A DNA stretch of 35,023 nucleotides from Acidobacteriota bacterium (GTDB lineage Bacteria; Acidobacteriota; Terriglobia; Terriglobales; Acidobacteriaceae). The stretch's first letter is position 1, and each line of letters starts with the position of its first letter. The translations under genes were made by a program, and so were the position numbers. This document shows positions 16,608 through 24,435 of the stretch, one piece after another. Below the pieces are notes generated by a model. It was not told the DNA's origin, did not search any database, and saw nothing but the letters and a program-made list of their open reading frames with translations. Location: assembly GCA_021802085.1 (NCBI GenBank), contig JAKAAZ010000003.1, positions 1 through 35,023 of the forward strand, read 5' to 3'.

Positions 16608-16656
16608 GTATCCTCCGGCCGGAGGATACATGGTTGCTGGCCCATCAAAGGGGCCA
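16608..16656 (-). terminator. Tandem hairpins downstream of the phosphoesterase gene
   Basis: Two stem-loops follow the phosphoesterase stop on the minus strand. The first is TGGCCC/GGGCCA (16656-16651 with 16643-16638, 7-base loop). The second is a perfect 22-base palindrome at 16608-16629 with 11-base arms, followed on the minus strand by TTTACCC. The short T-run makes the second one a plausible intrinsic terminator. It could equally act on plus-strand transcripts running from the UDG remnant. Confidence 0.5.
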
Positions 16657-16688
16657 CGACACTGGCCGTTGTCAGCTTACGCACCGCA

Positions 16689-18131
16689 TCACTGCTTCCC
16701 CGGTGTCGACACCCCAGGGTGCTCGGGCGCCGGAGCAGTCGGCAACGCAGGAAGTTGGGCGGAAGGCGGCGGATAGCGGCGCAGATAGGTCCCGATATCC
16801 GGCACCGACTCCAGAATATCCACCTTCGGCTGATAGACGCAGTCTCCTGGCCATGCCGACATAGACGGTGGATTCTCCGGCACGGGATTGATGATCAGCG
16901 GCGTGTTCGGCGGCCCGTCGAAGTCGAAGGCATCGAACATGGGGTCGGCCTTGCCGTCCCGCGCTGTCAGGTGGCTCAGGCCGAAGCGCTCCTCGATGAA
17001 CTTGAGCATCGACGTGAAATCGTAGGTCTTGTGCGAAATGTAGTCGTGTTTCGCGAAGGGCGAAATCACCATCGTGGGCACGCGCGGTCCGTAACCGTAG
17101 GCGTCTACCAGCGGCGGCGGCACGTGGTCGTAGAAGCCGCCGTAATCGTCCCAGGTCAGGAATACGACGCTGTCTTTCCAGTACGGACTTTGCATCAATG
17201 CGTTGAGCAGGCGCGTCACATACCACATCCCCGTCACCGGATATGCCGGCGGGTGCTCGCTGTCGATCCCCATCGGAACAATCCAGGAAACTGCGGGCAG
17301 CGTTCGGTTCTTCAGGTCGTCGAAGTATTCGTTGAGCGAAACCAGGTGCGACATGTCCGCCGGATTATCGCGGACGGCTTTGAAGCCCGGCAGCGGGTTC
17401 CACAGCGAGTAGTGCTTGGGGTCGGGATCGGCAAGATAGTTGCGCTTGCCGGGCGGAGGGGAATTGATGCGCTGGGTTTCCACGTAGTACTTCCACGGAA
17501 TATTCGCCTTGTTGAACAGCTTCACCATGGTGGCGAAGCTGTAACCGCCAGGCGAATCCAGATCGTTCTCAATCTGCTTCAATGAGAACTCGTTGTTGAT
17601 CACCCCGCCCGACTGTGCCGCCACCGTAAAAAGATGGTTCGGCAGACTGGCGCCCATCAGCGACGAAAAGAACCTGTCCGCCAGAACGTAATGCCGCGCG
17701 TAAGCCCAGTAATTCGGGATGTCGCGCTGGTCGTAATAACCCATCGTGTAGGCGCTGCCCTCGGCCCACACGAACCCGTCCATCAAACCGTGATCGTAAT
17801 CGGCATGTGCAATCACCCAGCGATGAGCCAGGTCGCATGGAGGCATCTTCGGCTGCATGTGGAACGGAGCCACGCACTTCGACGACCCCGGCAACTCCGG
17901 AGCACAGGCATCGGGCGGAGGGCCGTCGGCGCCGGGATAGGTGCCAAAGTAGTTATCGAACGAGCGGTTCTCTTGAATAATCCAGATGATGTGCTGGACT
18001 TTCTGGATTCCGGCGGGTGCCCCCTGCTGCGGAGCGGGCAGCGTCGCCCCTGCCGCCCCAGACGCCGCGCAGAACAAGAACGCCGCGCAAGTCACTGCTG
18101 CTGCATAACTGGATCGAGGGATGAATCGCAT
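16689..18131 (-). CDS. Secreted phosphoesterase (phospholipase C / acid phosphatase family)
   Basis: A 480-residue exported hydrolase of the PF04185 phosphoesterase family, which includes bacterial phospholipases C and AcpA-type acid phosphatases. A Sec signal peptide covers about residues 1-28 ([20 protein letters not shown]). The family signature follows at once: [20 protein letters not shown], with the Asn of ENRSFD as expected metal or nucleophile region. [34 protein letters not shown] and [19 protein letters not shown] follow. The C-terminal 30 residues are Pro-rich. ATG at 18131 has AAGGAG six bases upstream; a GTG directly before it is less well spaced. The substrate (phospholipid or phosphomonoester) cannot be told from the sequence. 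It lies downstream of pgi, separated by 328 bases. Confidence 0.88.
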   Translation of the reverse strand: MRFIPRSSYAAAVTCAAFLFCAASGAAGATLPAPQQGAPAGIQKVQHIIWIIQENRSFDNYFGTYPGADGPPPDACAPELPGSSKCVAPFHMQPKMPPCDLAHRWVIAHADYDHGLMDGFVWAEGSAYTMGYYDQRDIPNYWAYARHYVLADRFFSSLMGASLPNHLFTVAAQSGGVINNEFSLKQIENDLDSPGGYSFATMVKLFNKANIPWKYYVETQRINSPPPGKRNYLADPDPKHYSLWNPLPGFKAVRDNPADMSHLVSLNEYFDDLKNRTLPAVSWIVPMGIDSEHPPAYPVTGMWYVTRLLNALMQSPYWKDSVVFLTWDDYGGFYDHVPPPLVDAYGYGPRVPTMVISPFAKHDYISHKTYDFTSMLKFIEERFGLSHLTARDGKADPMFDAFDFDGPPNTPLIINPVPENPPSMSAWPGDCVYQPKVDILESVPDIGTYLRRYPPPSAQLPALPTAPAPEHPGVSTPGKQ

Positions 18132-18459
18132 CACAAACTCCTTCTTTGGGAGCTACTGCGAGCTACAGCGCACTCATTCTCGCCGTCGCCTACTTTGCAT
18201 ACATCTTGACGCGGGGAGAAGCAAGCCGGAATTTCCGTTTTGCCTTTCGGCTAACCAATATACCCCCTTATCTCGCTCTCGCGATTTTTTTTATAGGTAC
18301 CAAGGCCAAAGACCCAGGTCATGCCCATCTGGGCCGCTTCCGGGGCCAAAGAACCATCCTTTGCCCCATTTCGAAGCGATTTCTCGGACACTTCTTCGTC
18401 AACCCCAACCACTCGCCGGCCTTCCGCCGTTACCACGGACATGGTAGAAACCCGCGGAC
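18132..18459. other. Intergenic region between pgi and the phosphoesterase gene
   Basis: This 328-base stretch holds the Shine-Dalgarno of the phosphoesterase gene and presumably its promoter. On the minus strand TTGCTT and TATGCA lie 17 bases apart near 18230-18200, but the -10 match is poor. A 63-codon minus-strand frame (18251-18442) starts 17 bases after the pgi stop. It lacks a ribosome site and codon bias, so I do not call it. A small hairpin TACCA/TGGTA lies at the pgi-proximal end. I see no other feature. Confidence 0.5.
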
Positions 18460-20172
18460 TTAGCCGAGCGCCTTCTCTACCGCGTCGGCGAGGTACTTGA
18501 GACCTGCTTTCACATCCTTGCCGAGATGGGCGCGCAGGGCGCGACGTCCCCGCTGCTGCAACACGCTCAAATCCCCTGCGGCCTGCGCGTCGATGACTAC
18601 ACCGAAGGTATATTTCTGTTCTGGGATGGCCAGGTCCCGCGCATGGTCGGCTGTCACCTGAAGAAATACTCCGGTGTTGGGGCCGCCTTTGTAATCCTGT
18701 CCGGTGGAGTGCAGGAAGCGCGGACCGAAGCCGAGACAGGTCGCCACCCGCTTCTTGTCCCGAACCGCATGGCGCAACTGTTGCAGAGTTTTTTCGTGCT
18801 CGCGGTCGCGCTGTATGAATCCCAGTACGGCGAAATAATCTCCTGCCTTGATTTGCGCCAGATGCGCGCGCAAATATCCGATCAGGTCCGGCTGCCCGAC
18901 GTCTTGCGCGCCATGGAGAACCGCCGCATAGCTGGAATCGGCAAATAATTTGACGCGGCCATCGTCGAAGATCGGCGTCTCGATCGGCACCTTGCCGGTC
19001 TTTTCGTATTCGTCGGTCAGGCGCCTCGTTTCAATCTTCGCGGCCTCGACGTCGGGCTGATTGAACGCGTCGATGCCGATGACTGACCCGGCGACGGCAG
19101 TCGCGATCTCCCAGGTAAAAAATTGCCCGGCGGCATCGTAGACATCGCGCATCGCCAGGCGAACGACCGGCTGCCCGGCCTTCTCCAGCTTCTCCACGCC
19201 CGCATCGAGGCGGGCATTGTCCGCGCCCTCCAGCCGGACGTAGGCAAAAATTCGATCCTCGCCATAGCGATCGGGGGCGGCGATTTCTTCCAGATCCACC
19301 GGCGTAATGCCCTTGCCCTGTTTGCCGGTCGACTCGGCAATCAGTTGCTCAAACCACGCTCCCATGTCGTAGATGGCGGGCGACGTGAAGAACGTAATCT
19401 TGTCGCGCCCGGCGTTGGCGGCGACGCCCAAAATCAACCCAAGCTGTGCTCCTGGATTTTTCTTTACATCTGTCGCATGGCAGGCATCGACGGCGGACTT
19501 CGCTTTGGGCAGGAACTTCTCCACATCCAGGCCCATCACAGCGGCGGGAACGATACCGAAATTGGAGAGCGCGGAATAGCGCCCGCCTATCTGAGGATCG
19601 CCAAAAAAAATGTGGCGGAATCCATCCGCCTTCGCGACCTGCTCCATGTGCGAGCCGGGATCGGTGACGGCGATGAAGTGCTTGCCCGCCTCCACGCCGA
19701 CAGCTTCCTTCATGCGCGCCATGAAGTATTGCTTGAGGACATTCGGCTCCAGAGTTGAGCCGGATTTGCTGGACACAATGACGACGGTCTTTTTCAGGTC
19801 GACACTTTGCTCGGCGGCACGCACCTGGGCCGGATCGGTGGAATCGACAATGGACAGACGCGGAAATCCATCCTGCCGGCCGAACGTCTCCGCCAGCACC
19901 TCGGGACAGAGACTGGAACCGCCCATGCCGAGGAGCAGGGCATACTGGAAGCCGGCTGTCTGAATGTCACGAGCCAGAGCGCGAAATTCGACCAGGCATT
20001 TTTGCTGACGCTCCACAATATCCAGCCAGCCCAGCCACTTCGATTCATCCTGGTTCGTCCACAGGGCCGCATCGCGCGCCCACAGGCGACTGATTTTTCC
20101 ATTCTGCCAATCAGCGACGGCGGCGGAAAAATCCTGCTCAAGTTTTGCCGGAAGCGTATAGCGAAATTCCAT
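18460..20172 (-). CDS. pgi: Glucose-6-phosphate isomerase, stand-alone form of the transaldolase-fused type
   Basis: Interconverts glucose 6-phosphate and fructose 6-phosphate in glycolysis and gluconeogenesis. The 570 residues contain two SIS-type halves: LLLGMGGSSLCPEVL and IVSSKSGSTLEPN bind the sugar phosphate, and GGRYSALSNFGIVPAAVMG matches the Pgi signature region. Later come YDMGAWFEQLIAESTGKQGKG and CLGFGPRFLHSTGQDYKGG, with the histidine and lysine region near the C-terminus. This version resembles the C-terminal half of bifunctional transaldolase/Pgi proteins more than E. coli Pgi; no transaldolase domain precedes it here. The ATG at 20172 has only a weak GAGAG upstream. It diverges from the 20430 gene and is followed at a distance by the phosphoesterase. 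Confidence 0.93.
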   Translation of the reverse strand: MEFRYTLPAKLEQDFSAAVADWQNGKISRLWARDAALWTNQDESKWLGWLDIVERQQKCLVEFRALARDIQTAGFQYALLLGMGGSSLCPEVLAETFGRQDGFPRLSIVDSTDPAQVRAAEQSVDLKKTVVIVSSKSGSTLEPNVLKQYFMARMKEAVGVEAGKHFIAVTDPGSHMEQVAKADGFRHIFFGDPQIGGRYSALSNFGIVPAAVMGLDVEKFLPKAKSAVDACHATDVKKNPGAQLGLILGVAANAGRDKITFFTSPAIYDMGAWFEQLIAESTGKQGKGITPVDLEEIAAPDRYGEDRIFAYVRLEGADNARLDAGVEKLEKAGQPVVRLAMRDVYDAAGQFFTWEIATAVAGSVIGIDAFNQPDVEAAKIETRRLTDEYEKTGKVPIETPIFDDGRVKLFADSSYAAVLHGAQDVGQPDLIGYLRAHLAQIKAGDYFAVLGFIQRDREHEKTLQQLRHAVRDKKRVATCLGFGPRFLHSTGQDYKGGPNTGVFLQVTADHARDLAIPEQKYTFGVVIDAQAAGDLSVLQQRGRRALRAHLGKDVKAGLKYLADAVEKALG

Positions 20173-20429
20173 AGTGTCGCGCTCTCTTCGGTTCTTTAGG
20201 ATTCTGTTGCGTACATCTCGATCGTTTCGTCTTTAATGATAGATGCGCTGGGCGGAGGATAGGAAGCGGCGCACCTAAGATCGGCGGCGAAGCAGTCCGG
20301 ATTTAGAATGAGAAAAGAAGCAGTTGACTCGAGGATTGTTGTCGGGCACGATGCCGTGCGCCCAGAGCACGGGCGTTTGTCACTCACCGCGATCGCTGCC
20401 ACCCAAGCGTACGAAGGAGCAATTTTACA

Positions 20430-20855
20430 ATGGACATCGAAACAATCGACCAGCAATATAGCCAGCTGCAGAACTCGTCGCAGCAGGTGTTTCAGGAGAT
20501 GAAGGACCTGGCGACGAAGCTGCAGGCTGAGTCGGGGAACGGAAATCAGCAAGCTCGCGAATGGGTCCTGGACTTGAAGGAAATCGCGCTGGCGATTCAG
20601 TCGCAACAGCAGCAGACGATGAACCTGCTGCAGGCCATCCACGGCTTCGTCGCCAACCAGAACCAGGACTACAACGCCGGCGACCCGCAGCCGATGCAAA
20701 GCGGCTATGCGCAGCAAGGATTTGTTCCAGGCGCGCCCATGCAGGGGCAACAGCGCGGCGGACTCGGAGGATTTTTGCAGTCCGGATTTGGACGCGCCAT
20801 GGAGATGGGCCTTGGGTTCGGCTTGGGCGACGACTTGATCAACAAATTATTTTAG
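20430..20855 (+). CDS. Conserved hypothetical, coiled-coil N-terminus and Gly/Gln-rich tail
   Basis: A 141-residue acidic soluble protein. Residues 1-75 look like one or two long amphipathic helices rich in Gln (IDQQYSQLQNSSQQVFQEMK, then ALAIQSQQQQTMNLLQAIHG), probably a coiled coil. Residues 80-120 are Gln/Gly/Pro-rich and low in complexity. The end (RGGLGGFLQSGFGRAMEMGL) is Gly-rich with a hydrophobic face, which could associate with a membrane or self-assemble. There is no signal peptide and no family I recognise. AAGGAG stands ten bases before the ATG. It is divergent from pgi across 257 bases. Confidence 0.75.
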   Translation: MDIETIDQQYSQLQNSSQQVFQEMKDLATKLQAESGNGNQQAREWVLDLKEIALAIQSQQQQTMNLLQAIHGFVANQNQDYNAGDPQPMQSGYAQQGFVPGAPMQGQQRGGLGGFLQSGFGRAMEMGLGFGLGDDLINKLF

Positions 20856-20882
20856 AGCTGGCGTCGAACACCATAAATTCTT

Positions 20883-20922
20883 CCATCACCCTCTGGATTC
20901 TTCGCTGCGCTCAGAATGACTC
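20883..20922. repeat. Dispersed REP-like repeat (copy 2)
   Basis: This copy lies 27 bases after the stop of the 20430 gene. The first 22 bases match 1606-1627 exactly; the centre is shorter (CTGCG where copy 1 has about 14 bases), and the end CTCAGAATGACT matches again. Read on the minus strand it gives ATTCTGAGCGCAGCGAAG, the common form of the element. The nearby TTTTTGAGCGCAG at 20930-20942 may be a decayed extra half-unit. Confidence 0.75.
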
Positions 20923-21044
20923 ATCTCATTTTTGAGCGCAGTTTTCGTAAATCCCCATGGAGATCGGTCGCATTCAAACCATGGCGATCGATGCAGGGCA
21001 TTTGACAGGACGGCGCTTTGGTTCCGGAGGCGCACCACCGCAGG

Positions 21045-21066
21045 CCGCAGGCAGAGTAGCCTGCGG
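21045..21066. other. Intergenic stem-loop
   Basis: CCGCAGGC (21045-21052) and GCCTGCGG (21059-21066) form a perfect 8-bp stem with a 6-base loop. The left arm is preceded by a direct copy of CCGCAGG. It lies 48 bases downstream of the small membrane protein stop (minus strand) and could help end its transcript, but no T-run follows on either strand. Confidence 0.35.
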
Positions 21067-21114
21067 GGATCGCCCACAAGTTTCTGGGGGGAACACCACG
21101 GGGAATGGATTTTG

Positions 21115-21393
21115 TTATGCTCGCCGAACCAGTTGCCGCACGCGGCCGCCTTGTTCGGTGATGCCGTCCAGGACACCTTCCAGGCGGCCCAGCAGTTCAT
21201 GGCCGTCCTGCAGAAAGCCGGGAACATGCTTCCAAAGTTCCTTCATCGCTTCAGGATCCTCGGATAGAATGACCGCTGCTCCCAAACCTGAAGCTGTCAA
21301 TGCAGCCTTCTTGCGTCCGGTAAGCAACAATGCAGCTCCGGCAACCAGAGAGCCTGCCGCCAGTGCCCGCAACCAAGTCATTTCCTGTTCCAT
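21115..21393 (-). CDS. Small conserved membrane-associated protein
   Basis: A 92-residue protein starting at ATG 21393 with AAAGGAG ten bases upstream. The frame is open 30 codons further upstream, but that part covers the promoter and Shine-Dalgarno. Residues 6-40 form one or two hydrophobic segments (LRALAAGSLVAGAALLLTG, then KKAALTASGLGAAVILS) separated by a basic turn, a membrane hairpin. The rest is an amphipathic helix (ELWKHVPGFLQDGHELLGRL) and a basic end. I recognise no named family; the layout resembles small stress-related or YtxH-like proteins. Confidence 0.7.
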   Translation of the reverse strand: MEQEMTWLRALAAGSLVAGAALLLTGRKKAALTASGLGAAVILSEDPEAMKELWKHVPGFLQDGHELLGRLEGVLDGITEQGGRVRQLVRRA

Positions 21394-21421
21394 AGTCGGA
21401 TTACTCCTTTCGCAAAACTCT

Positions 21422-21495
21422 ATCAGATAAGAGATGCGTTCGGCTGTCATTTCAGTTGCGGAAAACTGGTACGAAATCTGCATTCCGGTACGAAA
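21422..21495 (-). promoter_or_regulatory. Candidate promoter with tandem upstream direct repeats
   Basis: On the minus strand ATGACA (21450-21445) and TCTGAT (21427-21422) are 17 bases apart, 28 bases before the 21393 start codon. Upstream of the -35 lie two copies of TTTCGTACC on the minus strand (21495-21487 and 21476-21468), 19 bases apart start to start, close to two helical turns. This is the placement expected for an activator operator. The boxes match the consensus at five and four of six positions. Confidence 0.35.
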
Positions 21496-21569
21496 CCCAA
21501 TTCAGGAATTTACTTTTGCGCGGATTGGCTTGTGCGCAGAAAACTGCATACCGTTGCAAGTTCCATGAT

Positions 21570-21980
21570 TCAGGGCATTTGGATGCGCAGGAAACGATCG
21601 CGGCGTCTTTTCCGAACCGCATGCCAGGCACGCCACGCATAGATTGTAAGGTTGGCGACGCACACGGCCACGCCACAGATTGTCAGGAGCAGCACGGAGA
21701 CGTTGGGATAGACGATCAAGCCGACGTAGTGCAACAGAAAACTGCCGCGATACGGCGCCAGGCCGGCACGGCGCTGGAAAAAATCCTCCGCCATCGTCAA
21801 TGGACAAGGCCAGGGACCAATCTCCACGGCGATTCCCCATACGAGCGAGGCGAGATGGAACGCGGTCAGCCAGCAGCGGCCAGATGTCCAGAATGCGCCA
21901 AAGATCACCCACAAGATCCAGCTGAGATGCAGGCACAGCACCAGAACCACGAGGGTGTCGTCGAATTGCGCCGACCTCAT
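21570..21980 (-). CDS. DUF2784 family membrane protein
   Basis: A 136-residue protein with four hydrophobic segments: LVVLVLCLHLSWILWVIFGA, the FHLASLVWGIAVEI segment, a segment around VGLIVYPNVS, and VLLLTICGVAVCVANLTIYA. The order of LHLSWILWVIFGA, WGIAVEIGPWPCPLT and FFQRRAGLAPYRGSFLLHYV matches DUF2784 as I remember it: a conserved Cys-Pro-Leu-Thr after an aromatic Glu-rich segment, then an RRAG.. motif. The function of the family is unknown. It ends in a very basic tail (VRKRRRDRFLR). ATG at 21980 has no clear ribosome site. Confidence 0.8.
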   Translation of the reverse strand: MRSAQFDDTLVVLVLCLHLSWILWVIFGAFWTSGRCWLTAFHLASLVWGIAVEIGPWPCPLTMAEDFFQRRAGLAPYRGSFLLHYVGLIVYPNVSVLLLTICGVAVCVANLTIYAWRAWHAVRKRRRDRFLRIQMP

Positions 21981-22124
21981 AGCATCATTTTTTCATGCTT
22001 CGAGACTGCGCTCAATCAATGCCCAATGCCATCGGCGAAAAACGCGCCGGGGAGTTTTTTGCCGCGCAGCCGCGGCTCCTGCTACGCTCAGACGTTGGAA
22101 AGTTTCGCACAAGGAGAGTCTCGT

Positions 22125-22709
22125 ATGAAAATGAAGAATCTTGCCGTACTCTCAGTTCTCCTCGTTGGCATCGCGCTGTTGGGGACGCCCCGCTTGCATG
22201 CGCAAGCGACCATGGCCGGGGACCAAGCAGCTCCCACAGATACACCAGCCGGCGCAATCGACCAATTGTTAGGCAAAGTCGAGGGGGAGATGGTTCCGCT
22301 GGTCGAAGCCATGCCCGCGGATAAATTCAACTTTGCTCCCACCAATGGAAATTTTACGGGCGTGCGTACATTCGAGGAGCAAGTCAAGCATGTCACAGGC
22401 GCCAATTACATGATGTTCGGCGCTGCCGCTTCGATCAAGCCGACCGATATGCCGGATATGAAAACTTTGAAGACGAAAGAGCAGATGGTGCAGGCGCTGA
22501 AAGATTCGTTCGCGTTTGCGCACAAGGCCATCGCGACGCTGGACGCGGACAATGCCATGGAAGTCGTGAAGCCGGTCGATGGGGTCGACACCCGGGCGGG
22601 AATCATGTTGTTCGCCATCATTCACATGAACGACCACTTTGGCCAGATGGTGGAATATCTACGCATGAACGGCATTGTCCCGCCATCGAGCCTTCCCAAG
22701 AGCAAGTAA
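22125..22709 (+). CDS. Secreted DinB-family protein
   Basis: A 194-residue protein with a Sec signal peptide (LAVLSVLLVGIALLGTPRLH, cleavage likely after HAQ) and a four-helix DinB/YfiT-like domain. Three histidines are placed as metal ligands in this fold: one in EEQVKHVTGANYMMFG and two in IIHMNDHFGQMVEYLR, close to the H..D.H..Q pattern of DinB_2. Most members bind a divalent metal; some act as thiol transferases, most are uncharacterised. The repeated AGAIDQLLGKVEGEM start is typical of exported acidobacterial members. AAGGAG lies eight bases before the ATG. The upstream stretch of open frame (from 21456) has no ribosome site and runs over the opposing DUF2784 gene. Confidence 0.87.
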   Translation: MKMKNLAVLSVLLVGIALLGTPRLHAQATMAGDQAAPTDTPAGAIDQLLGKVEGEMVPLVEAMPADKFNFAPTNGNFTGVRTFEEQVKHVTGANYMMFGAAASIKPTDMPDMKTLKTKEQMVQALKDSFAFAHKAIATLDADNAMEVVKPVDGVDTRAGIMLFAIIHMNDHFGQMVEYLRMNGIVPPSSLPKSK

Positions 22710-23057
22710 GCCCGCAGAGAAGGCCGCGTGGCCGCATCCATCCCTTCAACTCCAGGCGAGGACACGCATCGTCCAGCAAGTCCTCGCCTGCGTCCCTGTT
22801 TTGGCGACGCGAACATCCGCGACGCACGAGCAGGAGAGAACGCGAATTCCTGTCTACCTTCCTGTTCCTTTTTCATGGCGCACGCGAACCGCGCGCCGGA
22901 ATCGGCCCCATTCCACGGCCACGCCGATCAGTCAACCTAAACCCAGGCCCCAACGTCTAAACCTGTAGGAAAGATTTTCAGGCAACTATCCGCACGCTGC
23001 TTGTTCTTGCCACGGCGAATTCCCACGGACGTTCCCACTCGAAGGAGTTGTTGAATC
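22710..23057. other. Intergenic region between the DinB gene and the four-Cys gene
   Basis: In this 348-base stretch I see a strong hairpin at 22753-22790 (listed separately) and the AAGGAG ribosome site of the next gene. Short open frames on both strands lack ribosome sites and resemble nothing known. I could not place a convincing promoter for the 23058 gene. Confidence 0.5.
22753..22790 (+). terminator. Long stem-loop after the DinB gene, probable terminator
   Basis: CAGGCGAGGAC (22753-22763) and GTCCTCGCCTG (22780-22790) form a perfect 11-bp stem with a 16-base loop, 43 bases after the DinB-family stop codon. The following CGTCCCTGTTTTGG has only a short T-run (four T, nine bases on), so it may stabilise the 3' end more than terminate. 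Confidence 0.5.
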
Positions 23058-23318
23058 ATGGTCAGTCACTGTGCAAACCCCCAATGCCTGAAGCCGCTCC
23101 ATTATCTGCGCGAAGGAAAAGTTTTTTTATTCACCGGAAGAAATACCTCAAAAGGGAAATCGACGCTTCCTCGTCTCGAACATTACTGGCTTTGCGGGGC
23201 CTGTGCGAAGGAATGGACGTTGATGATCGACGAAGAGAACGGCGTGCAGTTGCTGGAAAGGAAGCGTCGGCGCGCTCGAACTGCCCTCGTCGCGCCATCG
23301 GCGGTACCCGCGCTGTAG
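23058..23318 (+). CDS. Small four-cysteine (zinc-ribbon-like) protein
   Basis: An 86-residue basic protein. Two cysteine pairs, Cys5/Cys10 (HCANPQC) and Cys46/Cys49 (WLCGAC), are spaced as in a zinc ribbon, with strands between (VFLFTG, EHYWLC). A basic stretch RKRRRAR follows and could bind nucleic acid. Small proteins that begin with a CANP.C motif followed by YLREG and end in a WLC..C segment are, from memory, common in Acidobacteriota, with no known role. AAGGAG stands ten bases before the ATG. It is convergent with the glycosyltransferase gene. Confidence 0.75.
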   Translation: MVSHCANPQCLKPLHYLREGKVFLFTGRNTSKGKSTLPRLEHYWLCGACAKEWTLMIDEENGVQLLERKRRRARTALVAPSAVPAL

Positions 23319-23324
23319 CTCCGT

Positions 23325-23371
23325 TTCGCTGAACCTTGAGACGTTTGGATGGACCGTGGTTCTTCAGCGAA
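23325..23371. terminator. Possible shared terminator between convergent genes
   Basis: TTCGCTGAA (23325-23333) and TTCAGCGAA (23363-23371) form a perfect 9-bp inverted repeat with a 29-base loop, in the 105-base gap between the four-Cys gene and the glycosyltransferase. No T-run follows on either strand, so the terminator role is a guess from position. Confidence 0.3.
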
Positions 23372-23423
23372 GGGGCCAGCGCGAAATGCTCGTTCAGGGA
23401 ACGCAACTGCTATCGGAAACTGT

Positions 23424-24230
23424 CTATGCCTTGGCCACCGGTGCGGCGCTCTTTTTGTGACAGGCCCCGCACTGACTCAGGCCGGCATCCTGATATGGGT
23501 CGGCCCGATAGCATCCGGCCAGTGAGTAGACGCGGACTTTCAATAAATCTTCCAGCATCTTCAATCCATCTTTCAGATAGCTGATCCGGGATCGCTCGTC
23601 ATGTCCCCAGGTGACGGGCACTTCGTCGATGCGCATTCCCAACCGCAAGGCGATATAGAGGATCTCAGGATCGAATCCCCAGCGTTCGATTCGTTGGCGG
23701 GCGAAAATCGTTCGCGCCGCCTCCCTGCGAAATGCCTTGAATCCGCATTGGGTGTCGGCCAGCGGCAGATGCATGATCAGTCGCGTGAGCCAGTTGAAAC
23801 AGCGCCCGAAGAACCGGCGATAGATGGGCTGGCGCAATGTCTGGCGCGAGCGATCGAGCCAGCGGGAACCGATGGCGACATCGGCGCCGTCCGCGATGGC
23901 GGCAAACAGCAGTTCCGCCTCTTCAATGGGCGCCGATAGATCGGCATCGGTAAACATTACAACAGCGCCTCGCGCCTGCAGCATTCCGCTGCGCACGGAA
24001 TAGCCTTTGCCGCGATTGCCAGGGTTTTCGATGAGGCGGAGATTGGGATATTGGCGAGCGGCCGCGGACACGATGGCCGCGGTCCGATCTCGGGAACCAT
24101 CGTTGACCACCAGTACTTCGGCTACCCAATGGCGCGCCTTGACACAGTCCATCACCCGATCCAGCGTCGCGCCGATGCGCGCCTGCTCGTCAAAAGCAGG
24201 AATTACGATGCTGTATTGCGGCTCATCCAT
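23424..24230 (-). CDS. Family 2 glycosyltransferase, dolichyl-phosphate glucosyltransferase-like
   Basis: A GT-A fold enzyme of 268 residues that would transfer a sugar from a nucleotide donor to a lipid phosphate or envelope glycan. Motifs in order: IVIPAFDEQARI near residue 9, LVVNDGSRDRT (about 42), NRGKGYSVRSGML (about 73), the DXD-type MFTDADLSAP (about 92), DTQCGFKAFRREA and RWGFDPEILYIAL. These match the polyprenyl or dolichyl-phosphate glucosyltransferase branch. No membrane helix is evident. The last 35 residues are unusual: they hold AGCYRADPYQDAG and QCGACHKK, a cysteine-rich tail that contains a CxxCH string. AAGGA lies three to four bases before the ATG. It diverges from sppA across about 205 bases. 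Confidence 0.9.
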   Translation of the reverse strand: MDEPQYSIVIPAFDEQARIGATLDRVMDCVKARHWVAEVLVVNDGSRDRTAAIVSAAARQYPNLRLIENPGNRGKGYSVRSGMLQARGAVVMFTDADLSAPIEEAELLFAAIADGADVAIGSRWLDRSRQTLRQPIYRRFFGRCFNWLTRLIMHLPLADTQCGFKAFRREAARTIFARQRIERWGFDPEILYIALRLGMRIDEVPVTWGHDERSRISYLKDGLKMLEDLLKVRVYSLAGCYRADPYQDAGLSQCGACHKKSAAPVAKA

Positions 24231-24435
24231 GAGTCCTTCAGTCAGCTAAGGGTTCGGCAAATCCTACAATCGGGGACGGATGGCGGACATCTCCCCAATT
24301 ATGGTGGAACATTCCCCTTTCTGCAATCTTCTTGCGTCGCCAGGCCGCCTGCCGCTGGCTCCGCCGGGCATGCCGACCTGGGCTTGCGGATGGGCGAATT
24401 CAACGCAACGGCCTTTGGATGCTACACTCGCCGAT

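Noticed and set aside
18251-18442. A 63-codon minus-strand frame 17 bases after pgi
   Set aside because: No Shine-Dalgarno, weak codon bias and no recognisable features. It may be real, but I cannot support it.
22110-22124. Extending the DinB gene upstream to 21456
   Set aside because: The upstream part overlaps the opposing DUF2784 gene, has no ribosome site, and the ATG at 22125 has AAGGAG and a clear signal peptide.
23442-23456. CxxCH as evidence of a cytochrome domain in the glycosyltransferase
   Set aside because: No signal peptide, no fold for haem binding and no axial ligand pattern; probably chance or a metal site.
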